Assembly (NCBI RefSeq): GCF_900099895.1
Contig: NZ_FNDY01000007.1
Coordinates: 62,001 to 126,000, forward strand
DNA: 64,000 nucleotides
Source: Paenibacillus naphthalenovorans
GTDB taxonomy: Bacteria; Bacillota; Bacilli; Paenibacillales; NBRC-103111
Direction: 5' to 3'
Positions 44,372-52,862 of the stretch are shown in pieces. Both the position numbers and the translations under genes were made by a program. Position 1 is the stretch's first letter; every line of letters starts with the position of its first letter. A model generated the notes under the pieces. It made no database searches and was not told where the DNA came from. It saw nothing but the letters and a program-made list of their open reading frames with translations.

Positions 44372-46319
44372 CGACTTCCTCTTCACTTGCAATATTCACA
44401 TGGTCAAAGCCGTCAGGCTGTTCATCGCTGCGGGTAAACCCATTGGAATCCAAGTACTTGGCAAGATACTGCCCGCCGAACATTTCGTCATACTGCAGCT
44501 CGCGGTACTTCTCTACATCGCTTGCTACGGAAGACGGAGGCGAATTGTACAAAACTTGACCGGAATCGACCACCAAGCCGCGCAGCAGCCCCGGCACCTT
44601 CCGGGAAAGCTCGAAATTGTAAGCCCAGGCCGCCGGCTTCTCCATCTGCAGCCGGTCAAGGACATAAGCGTTCAAGAACGAATTGCTCAGAATCGGCACA
44701 TGCTCCTTAGGCAGGTCCATATTGGACCACATCACAAACGGCACACTGTGAATCCGTTTCTGTTCTTCAAGCGACCACTGGTCGGACCTTCCCGTAGACA
44801 CAAATCCGCTTTGAACATACACATCATAATCATAACCCAGCATCGGCAGATGGTCCCCGTAGAAGACGATGACCGTCGGCTCATCCGACTTCTCGAAATG
44901 ATCGATCAGCATCTTCAGGCTGTGGTCCGCATTGTACACTCCCTGCGCGTACGTTTGAAGCGTGTTTCGCGCTTCTTCGGTCAGATTCCCTTCAACTTTA
45001 ATGTCGGTCTCTCCGTAACGGTTATCATTGTAGGGCCCGTGATTCTCCATCGTTACGGCGTATATAAACGTCGGATTGTCGTTTGCTTCCACCTCGTCGA
45101 TTATACTGCGCGACACTTCATCGTCGGAGATGAAGGCACCCCGATATTCCGGATTGTCAAAATCTTCTTTGCTTTTGAAATCATCGAAGCCCATATACTG
45201 ATATACTTCTTCCCTATTCCAAAACCAGCCATCATAGGAATGAATCGCCACGCTCCGGTAGCCCTGGTTTTTAAAATAGCTGGCCAGGCTCGGAATCGGT
45301 TTTCTGATATACTGCTGGTATGGTATGGACCCCGCAGGCAGGTTGCTCATCGATTGCCCGGTCAGCACCTCAAACTCCACGTTGCTGGTGCCTCCTCCGA
45401 ATTGGGGAGACAAGAGGTACCCCGACGTCGTTTTCTTCTGCAGACGGTGAACCGTCGGGAGGGGGTCTTTATTGAATTTAACTCCCGGAAGCAGCGTCGG
45501 ATCCCAAAACGCTTCATTCATAATGAAGATCACGTTCGGCTTTTTGTCATTCGATACGGAGGCCTTCGACGCGCCGACCAACTCATTTAAGCCTTCCGCC
45601 ATATTGGCAATGGAGAGCTCGCTGTAGCCGGACGGTTTGGGAACGATCGAATTTTTCACATTCATGGTAAAAGCCAACGAAATCCCGTTTTCCCCGTAAT
45701 TCTGCTGCTGGTTCCAAACGATTTCATTAACGCCCGCCTGAGCCATGACCTTCTCCGCCCAAGGCGCCCTCACACCGAAGGAATACAGCGCGAGAACAGC
45801 CATCAGGCCCAGTGTCATGCGAACCCACAGCTTCATCGGCCATCGCGGCAGCCAGATCCTGAGCAGGAAAATACCGGCCGAAATCCCGAAGACGAGGACC
45901 AAGCGAACCAATGCCTCTTTACTGGTGACCAGGGGAATAATATTCATGCTCTCTTTTTTCAGGAAAATGTCCCACGGAAAAAATGGTTCCCCGATCAGCT
46001 TCTGCTTAAAAAAACTGATGAGTGACATCAGCATCAGCAGCAGGGTGCTGAATCCCATGGCAAAAAAGAGCGATCCGATCAAACAATAGATTAGTAAAAA
46101 TACGAAAAAGGCAAGCAAAGCATTCACAGCAAAAAGCTTCGGATTGGCGGTGAGCCAATCCCAGGTTTCCTGCACATTACCCCTCTGTATCAGTTCCATC
46201 CCAAACACAAGCAGAAATGGAACAATAAGCAATGACACTAGGATCACTTTGTTTTGGATCGCGCGGGCTTGCGCTAATCGTGATGACTTTGGCTGTCCTC
46301 TGGATGCCAAGGGACGCAT
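44358..46319 (-). CDS. Lipoteichoic acid synthase-like protein (LtaS family)
   Basis: 653 residues with five N-terminal membrane helices and an extracellular sulfatase-fold domain. Metal and nucleophile sites are visible: NEAFWDPTLLPGVKF (Glu ligand), GGGTSNVEFEVLTG (catalytic Thr), and YGDHLPMLG (Asp/His ligands). It polymerises glycerol phosphate from phosphatidylglycerol on the outer membrane face. Bacillales have several paralogues (LtaS, YfnI, YqgS, YvgJ); which one this is cannot be told. Envelope genes UgtP-like and NagZ lie nearby. Confidence 0.9.
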   Translation of the reverse strand: MRPLASRGQPKSSRLAQARAIQNKVILVSLLIVPFLLVFGMELIQRGNVQETWDWLTANPKLFAVNALLAFFVFLLIYCLIGSLFFAMGFSTLLLMLMSLISFFKQKLIGEPFFPWDIFLKKESMNIIPLVTSKEALVRLVLVFGISAGIFLLRIWLPRWPMKLWVRMTLGLMAVLALYSFGVRAPWAEKVMAQAGVNEIVWNQQQNYGENGISLAFTMNVKNSIVPKPSGYSELSIANMAEGLNELVGASKASVSNDKKPNVIFIMNEAFWDPTLLPGVKFNKDPLPTVHRLQKKTTSGYLLSPQFGGGTSNVEFEVLTGQSMSNLPAGSIPYQQYIRKPIPSLASYFKNQGYRSVAIHSYDGWFWNREEVYQYMGFDDFKSKEDFDNPEYRGAFISDDEVSRSIIDEVEANDNPTFIYAVTMENHGPYNDNRYGETDIKVEGNLTEEARNTLQTYAQGVYNADHSLKMLIDHFEKSDEPTVIVFYGDHLPMLGYDYDVYVQSGFVSTGRSDQWSLEEQKRIHSVPFVMWSNMDLPKEHVPILSNSFLNAYVLDRLQMEKPAAWAYNFELSRKVPGLLRGLVVDSGQVLYNSPPSSVASDVEKYRELQYDEMFGGQYLAKYLDSNGFTRSDEQPDGFDHVNIASEEEVDAAQ

Positions 46320-46572
46320 CGTTTCTCACTCTCCTATCAGCCCGCTTCTTTATACAGCGGAAATCAATATTAAGATATTGTAAAGAACAAACATTAAATT
46401 AACATGAAAAAAACATGAAAGTCTTAAAATAGCGCTTTAGTCGCAGAAAAAACCTTAAAAACGACAAAAAAAGACTTAGGAGATCGCCAACATTTCTCCT
46501 TACTCCGAGTTACGGGCGAAACCTTCCGGATTCTTCTTCGTAGTACCCACCAAACCAAGGGAGGGATCCGGT

Positions 46573-46764
46573 ATGTTCAAAAATTTGCTGAGAAAAATGG
46601 TTTATTCGTTTCGCAAGCCTAAACACGGCGGCTACCGCTATGGGAACAGCTCGGACAAATACCGTCATTCGCGCAAGTATTCCTCTTCGCCGTCCCGATC
46701 CGGCTACGGTCATTCCCCATACGGGCATAAATACTACAAAAATAAAAACCGCTCCAGTTCATAA
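46573..46764 (+). CDS. Small basic Tyr/Ser/Gly-rich protein
   Basis: 63 residues, highly basic, with tyrosine, glycine, serine and histidine repeats (YGHSPYGHKYYKNKN; HGGYRYGNSSDKYRH). The composition recalls spore coat or crust proteins, but I know no family. GGGAGGG gives a good ribosome binding site. Its stop overlaps the stop of the convergent kinase gene. Nothing else is visible in 46320-46572 apart from A/T-rich tracts. Confidence 0.6.
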   Translation: MFKNLLRKMVYSFRKPKHGGYRYGNSSDKYRHSRKYSSSPSRSGYGHSPYGHKYYKNKNRSSS

Positions 46765-47565
46765 CGTCCGGAGCGCTTGCTTCAAGTCCCGTATAAGCGA
46801 TGACGCATCTTCATACGGCGGTTCGATTTGCAGCAGCCGCCGTACTATTTTTCTGGTATGTGACGTAAGGGAGAGCTCCTCCTGCCAGTCTTTCTCTAAC
46901 TGGCCGGGCCGCTCTTCATAAGACGAATACAGCATAAAAAGCAGGAAATGGCCGACGGCGTACAAGTCGCTCTTTACCTCCGGCGTTCTCCGTATTCCCG
47001 ATTGTTCATTCATGTCCGTGTCCGATCCGTCCACATCCCCAATGCGTCTCGCCAAACCAAAATCGATCAAAACGGGCTCGCCGTTTCTGATCATCACATT
47101 CGGTATCCGGATATCCAGATGAACATAGCCTTGAGCATGGACAAACCGGACAATACTCATCAAACGAACGATCCACTCCAGACTTTCCCTTTCGGAAAAT
47201 CCGCGATTCTGTTCAAAGAGAAGGTCCTCCACCGTATGACCCTCCACCCAATCGACAGCCATACATAAGTGCTTGTTGTGCCAAAACGACCCGCGGCACC
47301 CCGGAATGTTCGGATGACGGAGCCGTTCCAGTATGGCCATCTCCCGTTCGAGCAGATGCCTGCTCCGCTTTCCTTTACTAGGCTTGGCCTGCTTTACGAC
47401 AACCTTGTCGCCCCTGACCGTATCCTGGCACAAATAAGTCAAGCCATAGCTTCCTTCTCCGAGAAATTCAATGATTTCGTACCTGTCCGCCAACAGCAGG
47501 CCTTCCTTCCACGGATAATCGATCCAAGCCTGGTATACCTGCTTGATGTAGCCCAGTCCCAGCAT
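46759..47565 (-). CDS. Hanks-type serine/threonine protein kinase
   Basis: 268 residues and no membrane helix or sensor domain. The kinase core has GEGSYG (glycine loop, residue about 36), VVVKQAK (ATP Lys) and YVHLDIRIPNVMIRN. The catalytic Asp in HLDIRIPN is kept, while the usual Lys becomes Arg. IDFGLARRIG is the DFG magnesium motif. AAAGGAG precedes the ATG. The cytosolic short form differs from PrkC, which has PASTA domains. Targets are unknown. Confidence 0.88.
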   Translation of the reverse strand: MLGLGYIKQVYQAWIDYPWKEGLLLADRYEIIEFLGEGSYGLTYLCQDTVRGDKVVVKQAKPSKGKRSRHLLEREMAILERLRHPNIPGCRGSFWHNKHLCMAVDWVEGHTVEDLLFEQNRGFSERESLEWIVRLMSIVRFVHAQGYVHLDIRIPNVMIRNGEPVLIDFGLARRIGDVDGSDTDMNEQSGIRRTPEVKSDLYAVGHFLLFMLYSSYEERPGQLEKDWQEELSLTSHTRKIVRRLLQIEPPYEDASSLIRDLKQALRTL

Positions 47566-47769
47566 GGTGCGCTCCTTTCACGATTCCGGATGGGAATGTT
47601 TTTCGGAATTCACGTCTTCTTCAGCCGCGGCTTTGCAGACGTAACAGTTGGAGCTAATTATAGCAGAATCTTCGAAGATTGGCTTGGAGGGGGTCTTTCA
47701 CCGCTCTATACATCCGGCTGGCCGTCCATGTACAATGGATGGGAGATATCATGGAAACAAGGAGGAGCC

Positions 47770-48609
47770 ATGGCCTTTAGAGAGATGCTGTACATAGGTT
47801 TGTTTCTTATAGGTTGGGCGTTTCTCGCGGCGGTCTTCGCTTTTGCCGATCTTGAGATTTCCCGGTCGCTTGCCGATCCGCGATCAGGCTGGGCTTATTT
47901 TTTCGAGGCGTTCGGCGAACACCCGGCACTGCTCATTCTATTTGCAGGGACGAATTTTTTATGCCCTACAGCGCGAACGTATTCTCCCACGGTCCGGTTC
48001 GCAGTAACCGCCATCAGCGGGGCGGCCGCCATCCTGACAGGCTGTGTAATCGCTTATTTAACGGCTCATCGGTGGATGAACATAGAGCTTACCTTTCTCT
48101 CATCCTTGATGATCCTGCTCATTGCCGGCCTGGCGATGGCCGCCGTTCAACTGCTGCTCCATCGCATCCCGCAGCAAAAGCTGCTGGAGCATCGGAAAGC
48201 CGTCTGGATCACCCTTGCGCTCATCATCGGCGAGCTGCTGCTTGTCCATACGCTTAAGCTGTCTTGGGGAAGAATCCGGTTCCGGGATTTACTGCCCGAT
48301 TATTCGAACTTCATGGCATGGTATGCTCCGCAAGGCGCCGAGGGACACCGGTCGTTTCCATCGGGGCATGCGGCTAATGGATGGGTGCCGTTATCCCTCA
48401 TGTTCTTCGTCCCGCTGCACCGGAAGTTTTGGCGAACCGCGGCTCTGACCGTCGCTCTTGGATGGGGTTTCCTAACCGCCTACAGCCGGATCGTGATCGG
48501 GGCTCATTACGCTTCCGACGTTCTCTTTGGAAGCTGCTTAACCCTCAGCTTGTTTTATATTTTGTACCGGCGATCGTTCTCCCCGCTAAAGCACGACAAG
48601 CCGGCATGA
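47770..48609 (+). CDS. PAP2-family membrane phosphatase
   Basis: 279 residues with six membrane helices. The PAP2 active site is KLSWGRIRFRD (motif 1, with Arg replacing the usual Pro context), HRSFPSGHAANGW (motif 2) and SRIVIGAHYASDVLFG (motif 3). Likely substrates are phosphatidate or undecaprenyl pyrophosphate. The longer open frame to 47269 is excluded because the ATG at 47770 has AAGGAGG close upstream and the earlier part overlaps the kinase gene. Confidence 0.85.
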   Translation: MAFREMLYIGLFLIGWAFLAAVFAFADLEISRSLADPRSGWAYFFEAFGEHPALLILFAGTNFLCPTARTYSPTVRFAVTAISGAAAILTGCVIAYLTAHRWMNIELTFLSSLMILLIAGLAMAAVQLLLHRIPQQKLLEHRKAVWITLALIIGELLLVHTLKLSWGRIRFRDLLPDYSNFMAWYAPQGAEGHRSFPSGHAANGWVPLSLMFFVPLHRKFWRTAALTVALGWGFLTAYSRIVIGAHYASDVLFGSCLTLSLFYILYRRSFSPLKHDKPA

Positions 48610-48728
48610 GGCTCCCTGTGCCCGGACATGCTATGCATCGCATACGGCGATGACAAGTGAACGGCTCCGCTAACCGTTTGCAGCTTTACGCCGCGGCTTG
48701 CCGATGACGCCCACCAGGGACGGCAATC

Positions 48729-48757
48729 TTGTCTTGATATGTCGATGGGATTATAAT
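48729..48757 (+). promoter_or_regulatory. Promoter of the ArAE-family gene
   Basis: TTGTCT (48729-48734), a 17-base spacer and a perfect TATAAT (48752-48757), about 90 bp before the GTG start. Confidence 0.65.
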
Positions 48758-48850
48758 CGTAACGAGCATGGCCTCCTCGTCAGTAGGATTCGGTGGCCCG
48801 TGCTTCAGTGATGGACAACATCTGGAAGAAGATTGCTTGGAGGGGTTTCT

Positions 48851-49912
48851 GTGTCCTTTGGCGCTCGAGTATTAAAAACGGGTATCGCCGTTACCCTGTC
48901 TTTATTTCTTAGCGGTTTATTTGACATTACGCCACCGGTGATTGCTGCGGTAGCGGCTATTTTTGCCATGCAGCCCTCCATCTACCGGTCATGGCGTCAT
49001 TTATTGGAGCAGCTTCAAACCAATACGCTCGGGGCGGCGCTCGCCCTGCTGGCAGGCATGTTCTTCTCCAGCGAACCGATTGCCATCGGACTTGTCTGCA
49101 TCGCGGTCATCATGATTTGCTTAAAAATGAAAATGGAAGAAAGCATCGGGCTGACCCTGGTTACCGTCGTTGCGGTCATGGAGGCTTCGGGACATTGGGA
49201 CTTCGCGCTCAACCGGTTCCTGCTCATTTTAATTGGGATCGGCTCGGCGTCTCTGATCAATATCATCTTTTTCCCTCCCAAGCCCAGAGAGCAGTTCCTG
49301 AATCAAATGCAATCCGTATTTTCGAAAATGTCGCTTCTTTTAAGAACCGCGATCTCCGATGAAATCAAGGAGAATGTGTTCCGCGATGAGAAACAAGAGC
49401 TGGAAAAAGCCATGAAATCGCTGTCGGACAAGTACCAGCTTTTTGAGGAAGAACTGAAGAAGCTGCGGCGCGCAAAATACAGCCAAACACGCAATCTGGT
49501 CATTTACAAGCAGATGCTGTATACTCTGCATAAAGGGATGGAAGTTTTGGATGCGGTGGAAGAGCACTATTTCCCCGCTGCCCGGACGCCGGAGACCGAT
49601 CAAGCCTTCGACCAGCACCTGGAACGTTTGATTAAATATCATGAGCACGTACTGCTGAAATTCGACGATAAATTGAAGCCCGAGAGTCTTGACGGCTCCC
49701 GGTTCGAAGAGGAAAACGACCGGTTCATGAACACGCTGTTGGAACGCGGCTCGGAGTATCGGGAAGGCAAGCTCCGATTGTCCGTTGTAGCGGGAGCCAT
49801 GTACGATTACGGTTATCAGACGGGCAGGCTGGATAAGCTGCTGGAACAGTATAACCGGAGCAGCGACGATAAAGAACCGCTGGAGACGCTGACCTCCTGG
49901 ATCAAGAAGTAG
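48851..49912 (+). CDS. Aromatic acid exporter (ArAE/FUSC-like) family protein
   Basis: 353 residues. The N-terminal 135 residues form about five short membrane helices with the family pattern PPVIAAVAAIFAMQPSIYRS. The remainder is a long cytosolic coiled-coil region (residues about 165-330). The export role for aromatic acids is inferred from distant relatives such as AaeB. GTG 48851 follows GGAGGGG; a TTG at 48833 overlaps that box. Confidence 0.8.
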   Translation: MSFGARVLKTGIAVTLSLFLSGLFDITPPVIAAVAAIFAMQPSIYRSWRHLLEQLQTNTLGAALALLAGMFFSSEPIAIGLVCIAVIMICLKMKMEESIGLTLVTVVAVMEASGHWDFALNRFLLILIGIGSASLINIIFFPPKPREQFLNQMQSVFSKMSLLLRTAISDEIKENVFRDEKQELEKAMKSLSDKYQLFEEELKKLRRAKYSQTRNLVIYKQMLYTLHKGMEVLDAVEEHYFPAARTPETDQAFDQHLERLIKYHEHVLLKFDDKLKPESLDGSRFEEENDRFMNTLLERGSEYREGKLRLSVVAGAMYDYGYQTGRLDKLLEQYNRSSDDKEPLETLTSWIKK

Positions 49913-50083
49913 CTCTTTAGGCTTTTTGCTTCAGCGTTTACAATAAGACACGCCGGTCCGGCTTTCTTTCCATTTTTCGCATATAAAATGACTTTATATC
50001 TCATATTATAAATAAAGGCAACGGGGGACCGGGGACTATCCAGTAACTTCACATATGAAATCTCTGCACCGAACTCCCTCATT

Positions 50084-50112
50084 AAGAACTGTCCTGCAGG
50101 GCAGTTCTTTTC
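50084..50112 (+). terminator. Intrinsic terminator
   Basis: AAGAACTG and CAGTTCTT pair around a short loop, followed by TTCTG. Confidence 0.75.
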
Positions 50113-50145
50113 TGTTCAACTCTATGACGCTAAGGAGGAACCATC

Positions 50146-50343
50146 ATGTATTTTTCCAAACGGGACATTGAGCCTCTGCAACAGGAGGAAACTGCGGTTT
50201 GGGCGTGCAGCAAAGAAGAGTGCAGTTGTTGGATGAGAGACGATTTCTCCTTTGAGGAGGAGCCTTCCTGCCCGATTTGCTCTTCCTTTATGATTCGCGG
50301 CACCAGGATGCTTCCGGTCCTCGTCAACATCTATAAAAGGTAA
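50146..50343 (+). CDS. YdjO-like cold-inducible zinc-ribbon protein
   Basis: 65 residues. Cysteines in CSKEECSCWMRDDF and CPICSSFMIRGTR form a zinc ribbon as in the cold-inducible YdjO family of Bacillus. AAGGAGG precedes the ATG. Role unknown; it is convergent with hprK and has a shared terminator. Confidence 0.82.
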   Translation: MYFSKRDIEPLQQEETAVWACSKEECSCWMRDDFSFEEEPSCPICSSFMIRGTRMLPVLVNIYKR

Positions 50344-50344
50344 G

Positions 50345-50387
50345 AAAAAAGAACAGCTTTCCGGGACAATCGGAAGCTGTTCTTTTT
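50345..50387. terminator. Bidirectional terminator
   Basis: AAAAAAGAACAGCTTTCC pairs with GGAAGCTGTTCTTTTT between convergent genes. Confidence 0.85.
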
Positions 50388-50404
50388 GGTCCCGCGCCAT
50401 TTTC

Positions 50405-51313
50405 CTACCCTTTTTCCAGCCGTTTCATGAAATCTTCTGCGGCGCTGTAGCCCTGCTGGCGAAGATACCAGTTATTGGCCGCCGCCTCCACCAGTCCCGC
50501 GACATCTCTTCCCGGCTGAAGCTGAATTTCGATATGCGGAATTCGAATGTCCATATACTCGGTGTACTTCGGCTCCAGCTCCAGTTCATTATTCAACGCA
50601 TGCTCTTGCCACTTCGTCAATTCGATATCAAGTACAATGCGTGTCTCATCCTGGAACGCTTTTCTTCCGTAAAGACGGGAAACATTGATCAACCCGATAC
50701 TGCGAAGGGCCAGAAGCTCCCGCGTTTTGCCGTCATGGGTGCCAAGGATCGTCTCCGGGCCGATTTTTTTCAAAACGACGATATCATCGGCTACCAGCCG
50801 GTGCCCGCGCCGAATCAGCGTATGAGCGGTTTCGCTTTTACCGACGCCGGATTTGCCGCGAAGCAATATACCGATTCCGGACACATTGACACAAACGCCA
50901 TGGACGGCAATTTGCGGCGCCAGCGCTTTCGCCAGGTACGCATCCACCAGTTCAAGAAACCGGAATGTAGGCTCGTGCGTGCGAAGCAGCGGAATCCCCT
51001 CTTCTTCGCAATATTTCAGCAAATACTTCAGCCCTTCCTGATTTCGGGTCACTACAAAACAAGGCGGGTGATACTTCACGATGTTCCCGATGCGATGATT
51101 TCGTTCCTCTTCACTCAGCGTATGTAAATAATTGATTTCTTTTCTGCCCAACACTTGTACATGAGCATGAGAAAAGAAATCAAAATATCCGACAAATTCA
51201 AGCCCCGGGCGATATGCCCTCGGTTTGGGTATCGTTCGATGCATATGCGATTCCCCGACCAGCACTTCTAATGAGAAGCGGTCCACTAAATCTTTTACTG
51301 TGACAGACTTCAT
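50405..51313 (-). CDS. hprK: HPr kinase/phosphorylase homologue (divergent paralogue)
   Basis: 302 residues with the HprK layout: an N-terminal domain with YRPGLEFVGYFDF, then a kinase domain with AVHGVCV (H138), the P-loop GKSGVGKS (153-160), and VADD (D176, D177). Canonical HprK next has the signature EIRGLGI; here it is ALRSIGL, so the Glu is Ala at residue 202 and the Gly is Ser. The C-terminal PGRD/helix region is kept. In classical genomes hprK lies next to lgt; here it does not. It may be an inactive or altered relative, with the true hprK elsewhere. Substrate not shown. Confidence 0.82.
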   Translation of the reverse strand: MKSVTVKDLVDRFSLEVLVGESHMHRTIPKPRAYRPGLEFVGYFDFFSHAHVQVLGRKEINYLHTLSEEERNHRIGNIVKYHPPCFVVTRNQEGLKYLLKYCEEEGIPLLRTHEPTFRFLELVDAYLAKALAPQIAVHGVCVNVSGIGILLRGKSGVGKSETAHTLIRRGHRLVADDIVVLKKIGPETILGTHDGKTRELLALRSIGLINVSRLYGRKAFQDETRIVLDIELTKWQEHALNNELELEPKYTEYMDIRIPHIEIQLQPGRDVAGLVEAAANNWYLRQQGYSAAEDFMKRLEKG

Positions 51314-51654
51314 TTTTTAAATCTTCCTCTCGCACCTTCTTCAATCTTCTACAGGTCAACAGATGAACTCTTTTTTGTGTATGACCATGCCATATTAATT
51401 CTACACAACGCCCTGTTTCCCTTTTGCAGATACCGATATAGAAGTGACGAATCGGGTAAAAATGACTTGGATTAAATGACAGGAAATGGGTTACGGAACG
51501 CACTTTACAAGGTTTTGAAATGAATCTCTTATTGTATTCATTATTATCCATTTAAACATTTATGATCCTAAAAGATCTAACCGCAAAAAAAGCAGTCATC
51601 ACAAAGGCGTCCTCCGTCTTCTGCGATTACCGCTTTCCATGGTTGAATGTATAA
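51314..51654. other. Intergenic region before hprK
   Basis: 341 bases between the HprK paralogue (read left) and the YhfP-like gene (read left). It holds the hprK ribosome binding site (GAGAGGAAG) and AT-rich promoter-like sequence. A weak GCAG/CTGC hairpin with a T-rich follow-on near 51587-51620 on the minus strand may terminate the YhfP-like gene. No gene is supported. Confidence 0.5.
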
Positions 51655-52668
51655 TTAAGTACCCTTACAAGAGGATATCTTAACCAGTGTTCTGCCTTGG
51701 GCCTGGCCTTTGAGAATACTTTGAACGACGCCGGGAATTTGCTCCAAAGCGATTTCCGTGTACATGCTGTTCAACATAGCGGGCTTTAATTCCGAAGTCA
51801 ACCGGTTCCAGATGCGGACCCGTTTTTCCATAGAAGCCATGACGGAATCGATTCCTATCAGCCGTATTCCGCGGAGAATAAAGGGAAATACGGTCGTTGC
51901 CAGCTCTGCGCCTCCCGTTAAACCGCTAATGGCTACCGTCCCGCCATATCGCGTGCTGCTTAAAATATACGACAGCGATTTCCCGCCGACACAATCGACG
52001 GCGCCGGCCCAGAGCTGTTTGTCCAACGCCCGGACTTTTTCAGGAACCAGTTCGTCCCGCGAGATGACCCGCGCGGCTCCCAATTTCATCAAATGCTCCT
52101 TCTGTTCGGCTTTCCCTGTGCTCGCCACGACTTCGTACCCCAGTTTGGCAAGCATAGCTACAGCCATACTCCCTACACCGCCTGTGGCTCCTGTCACCAG
52201 AATCGGACCTTGGTCAGCGTTCACGCCGCCATCTTGTAATTCCTGCACCGATAAAGCGGCCGTGAAGCCCGCGGTGCCGAATATCATCGCTTCTTTCATG
52301 GAAAGTCCCTCCGGCAATTTTACCGCCCATTGGGACGATACCCTGGCATATTCGCTAAAACCGCCATAATGGCTCACACCCAGCTCATATCCCGTAATCA
52401 GCACTTCGTCTCCCTCATGAAACCGACCATCTGTGCTTGACTTCACGATCCCTGCAAGATCGATACCGGGAATAAATGGATATGTTTTGACAACGTTTCC
52501 ATTTGCGATGCAGGCCAATGCGTCCTTATAGTTGACACTGGAGTAGACGACTTGGATCAGCAGCTCGCCTGACGGCAAATCTTCTATCGTCATCTCCCGG
52601 ATGCCGCTTGTTACATCGTTTCCCGATTGCTCCACAACCAATGCTTTGAACGCTTTGATAAGAATCAC
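51655..52668 (-). CDS. YhfP/AcuI-like NADPH-dependent oxidoreductase (MDR)
   Basis: Medium-chain reductase of about 337 residues. SSVNYKDALACIANGN near the N-terminus and a Rossmann segment VTGATGGVGSMAVAMLAKLG are typical of the YhfP/acrylyl-CoA reductase group, and no zinc ligands are present. B. subtilis YhfP is the closest match I know. The only standard in-frame start is GTG 52668, which overlaps the AAGGAG box. An unusual ATC or ATT start a few bases later would have better spacing; the true start is open. Confidence 0.87.
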   Translation of the reverse strand: MILIKAFKALVVEQSGNDVTSGIREMTIEDLPSGELLIQVVYSSVNYKDALACIANGNVVKTYPFIPGIDLAGIVKSSTDGRFHEGDEVLITGYELGVSHYGGFSEYARVSSQWAVKLPEGLSMKEAMIFGTAGFTAALSVQELQDGGVNADQGPILVTGATGGVGSMAVAMLAKLGYEVVASTGKAEQKEHLMKLGAARVISRDELVPEKVRALDKQLWAGAVDCVGGKSLSYILSSTRYGGTVAISGLTGGAELATTVFPFILRGIRLIGIDSVMASMEKRVRIWNRLTSELKPAMLNSMYTEIALEQIPGVVQSILKGQAQGRTLVKISSCKGT

Positions 52669-52828
52669 TCCTTAGACGACGGATGTTCCTTTATTATAAA
52701 TCCTACGGCCCGCAAAGAAAAACTAAACTTTCAACCCGGCGAGGACGGCTAATGGCGTTTAAGACAGAACCCATCCGGAAAAGAGCTCATGTCCCTTTCT
52801 TCGCCGTGGCTTTCATTAGACGGATATG

Positions 52829-52855
52829 CAAAAAGCCGGCCTGACGGGGCCGGCT
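52829..52855 (-). terminator. Terminator of the symporter operon
   Basis: AGCCGGCC and GGCCGGCT on the minus strand around a short loop, followed by TTTTTGC. Confidence 0.85.
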
Positions 52856-52862
52856 AATCCAT

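Noticed and set aside
44361-45590. Plus-strand open frame of 409 codons
   Set aside because: Antisense to the LtaS-family gene, whose membrane and sulfatase motifs are clear; no ribosome binding site or domain.
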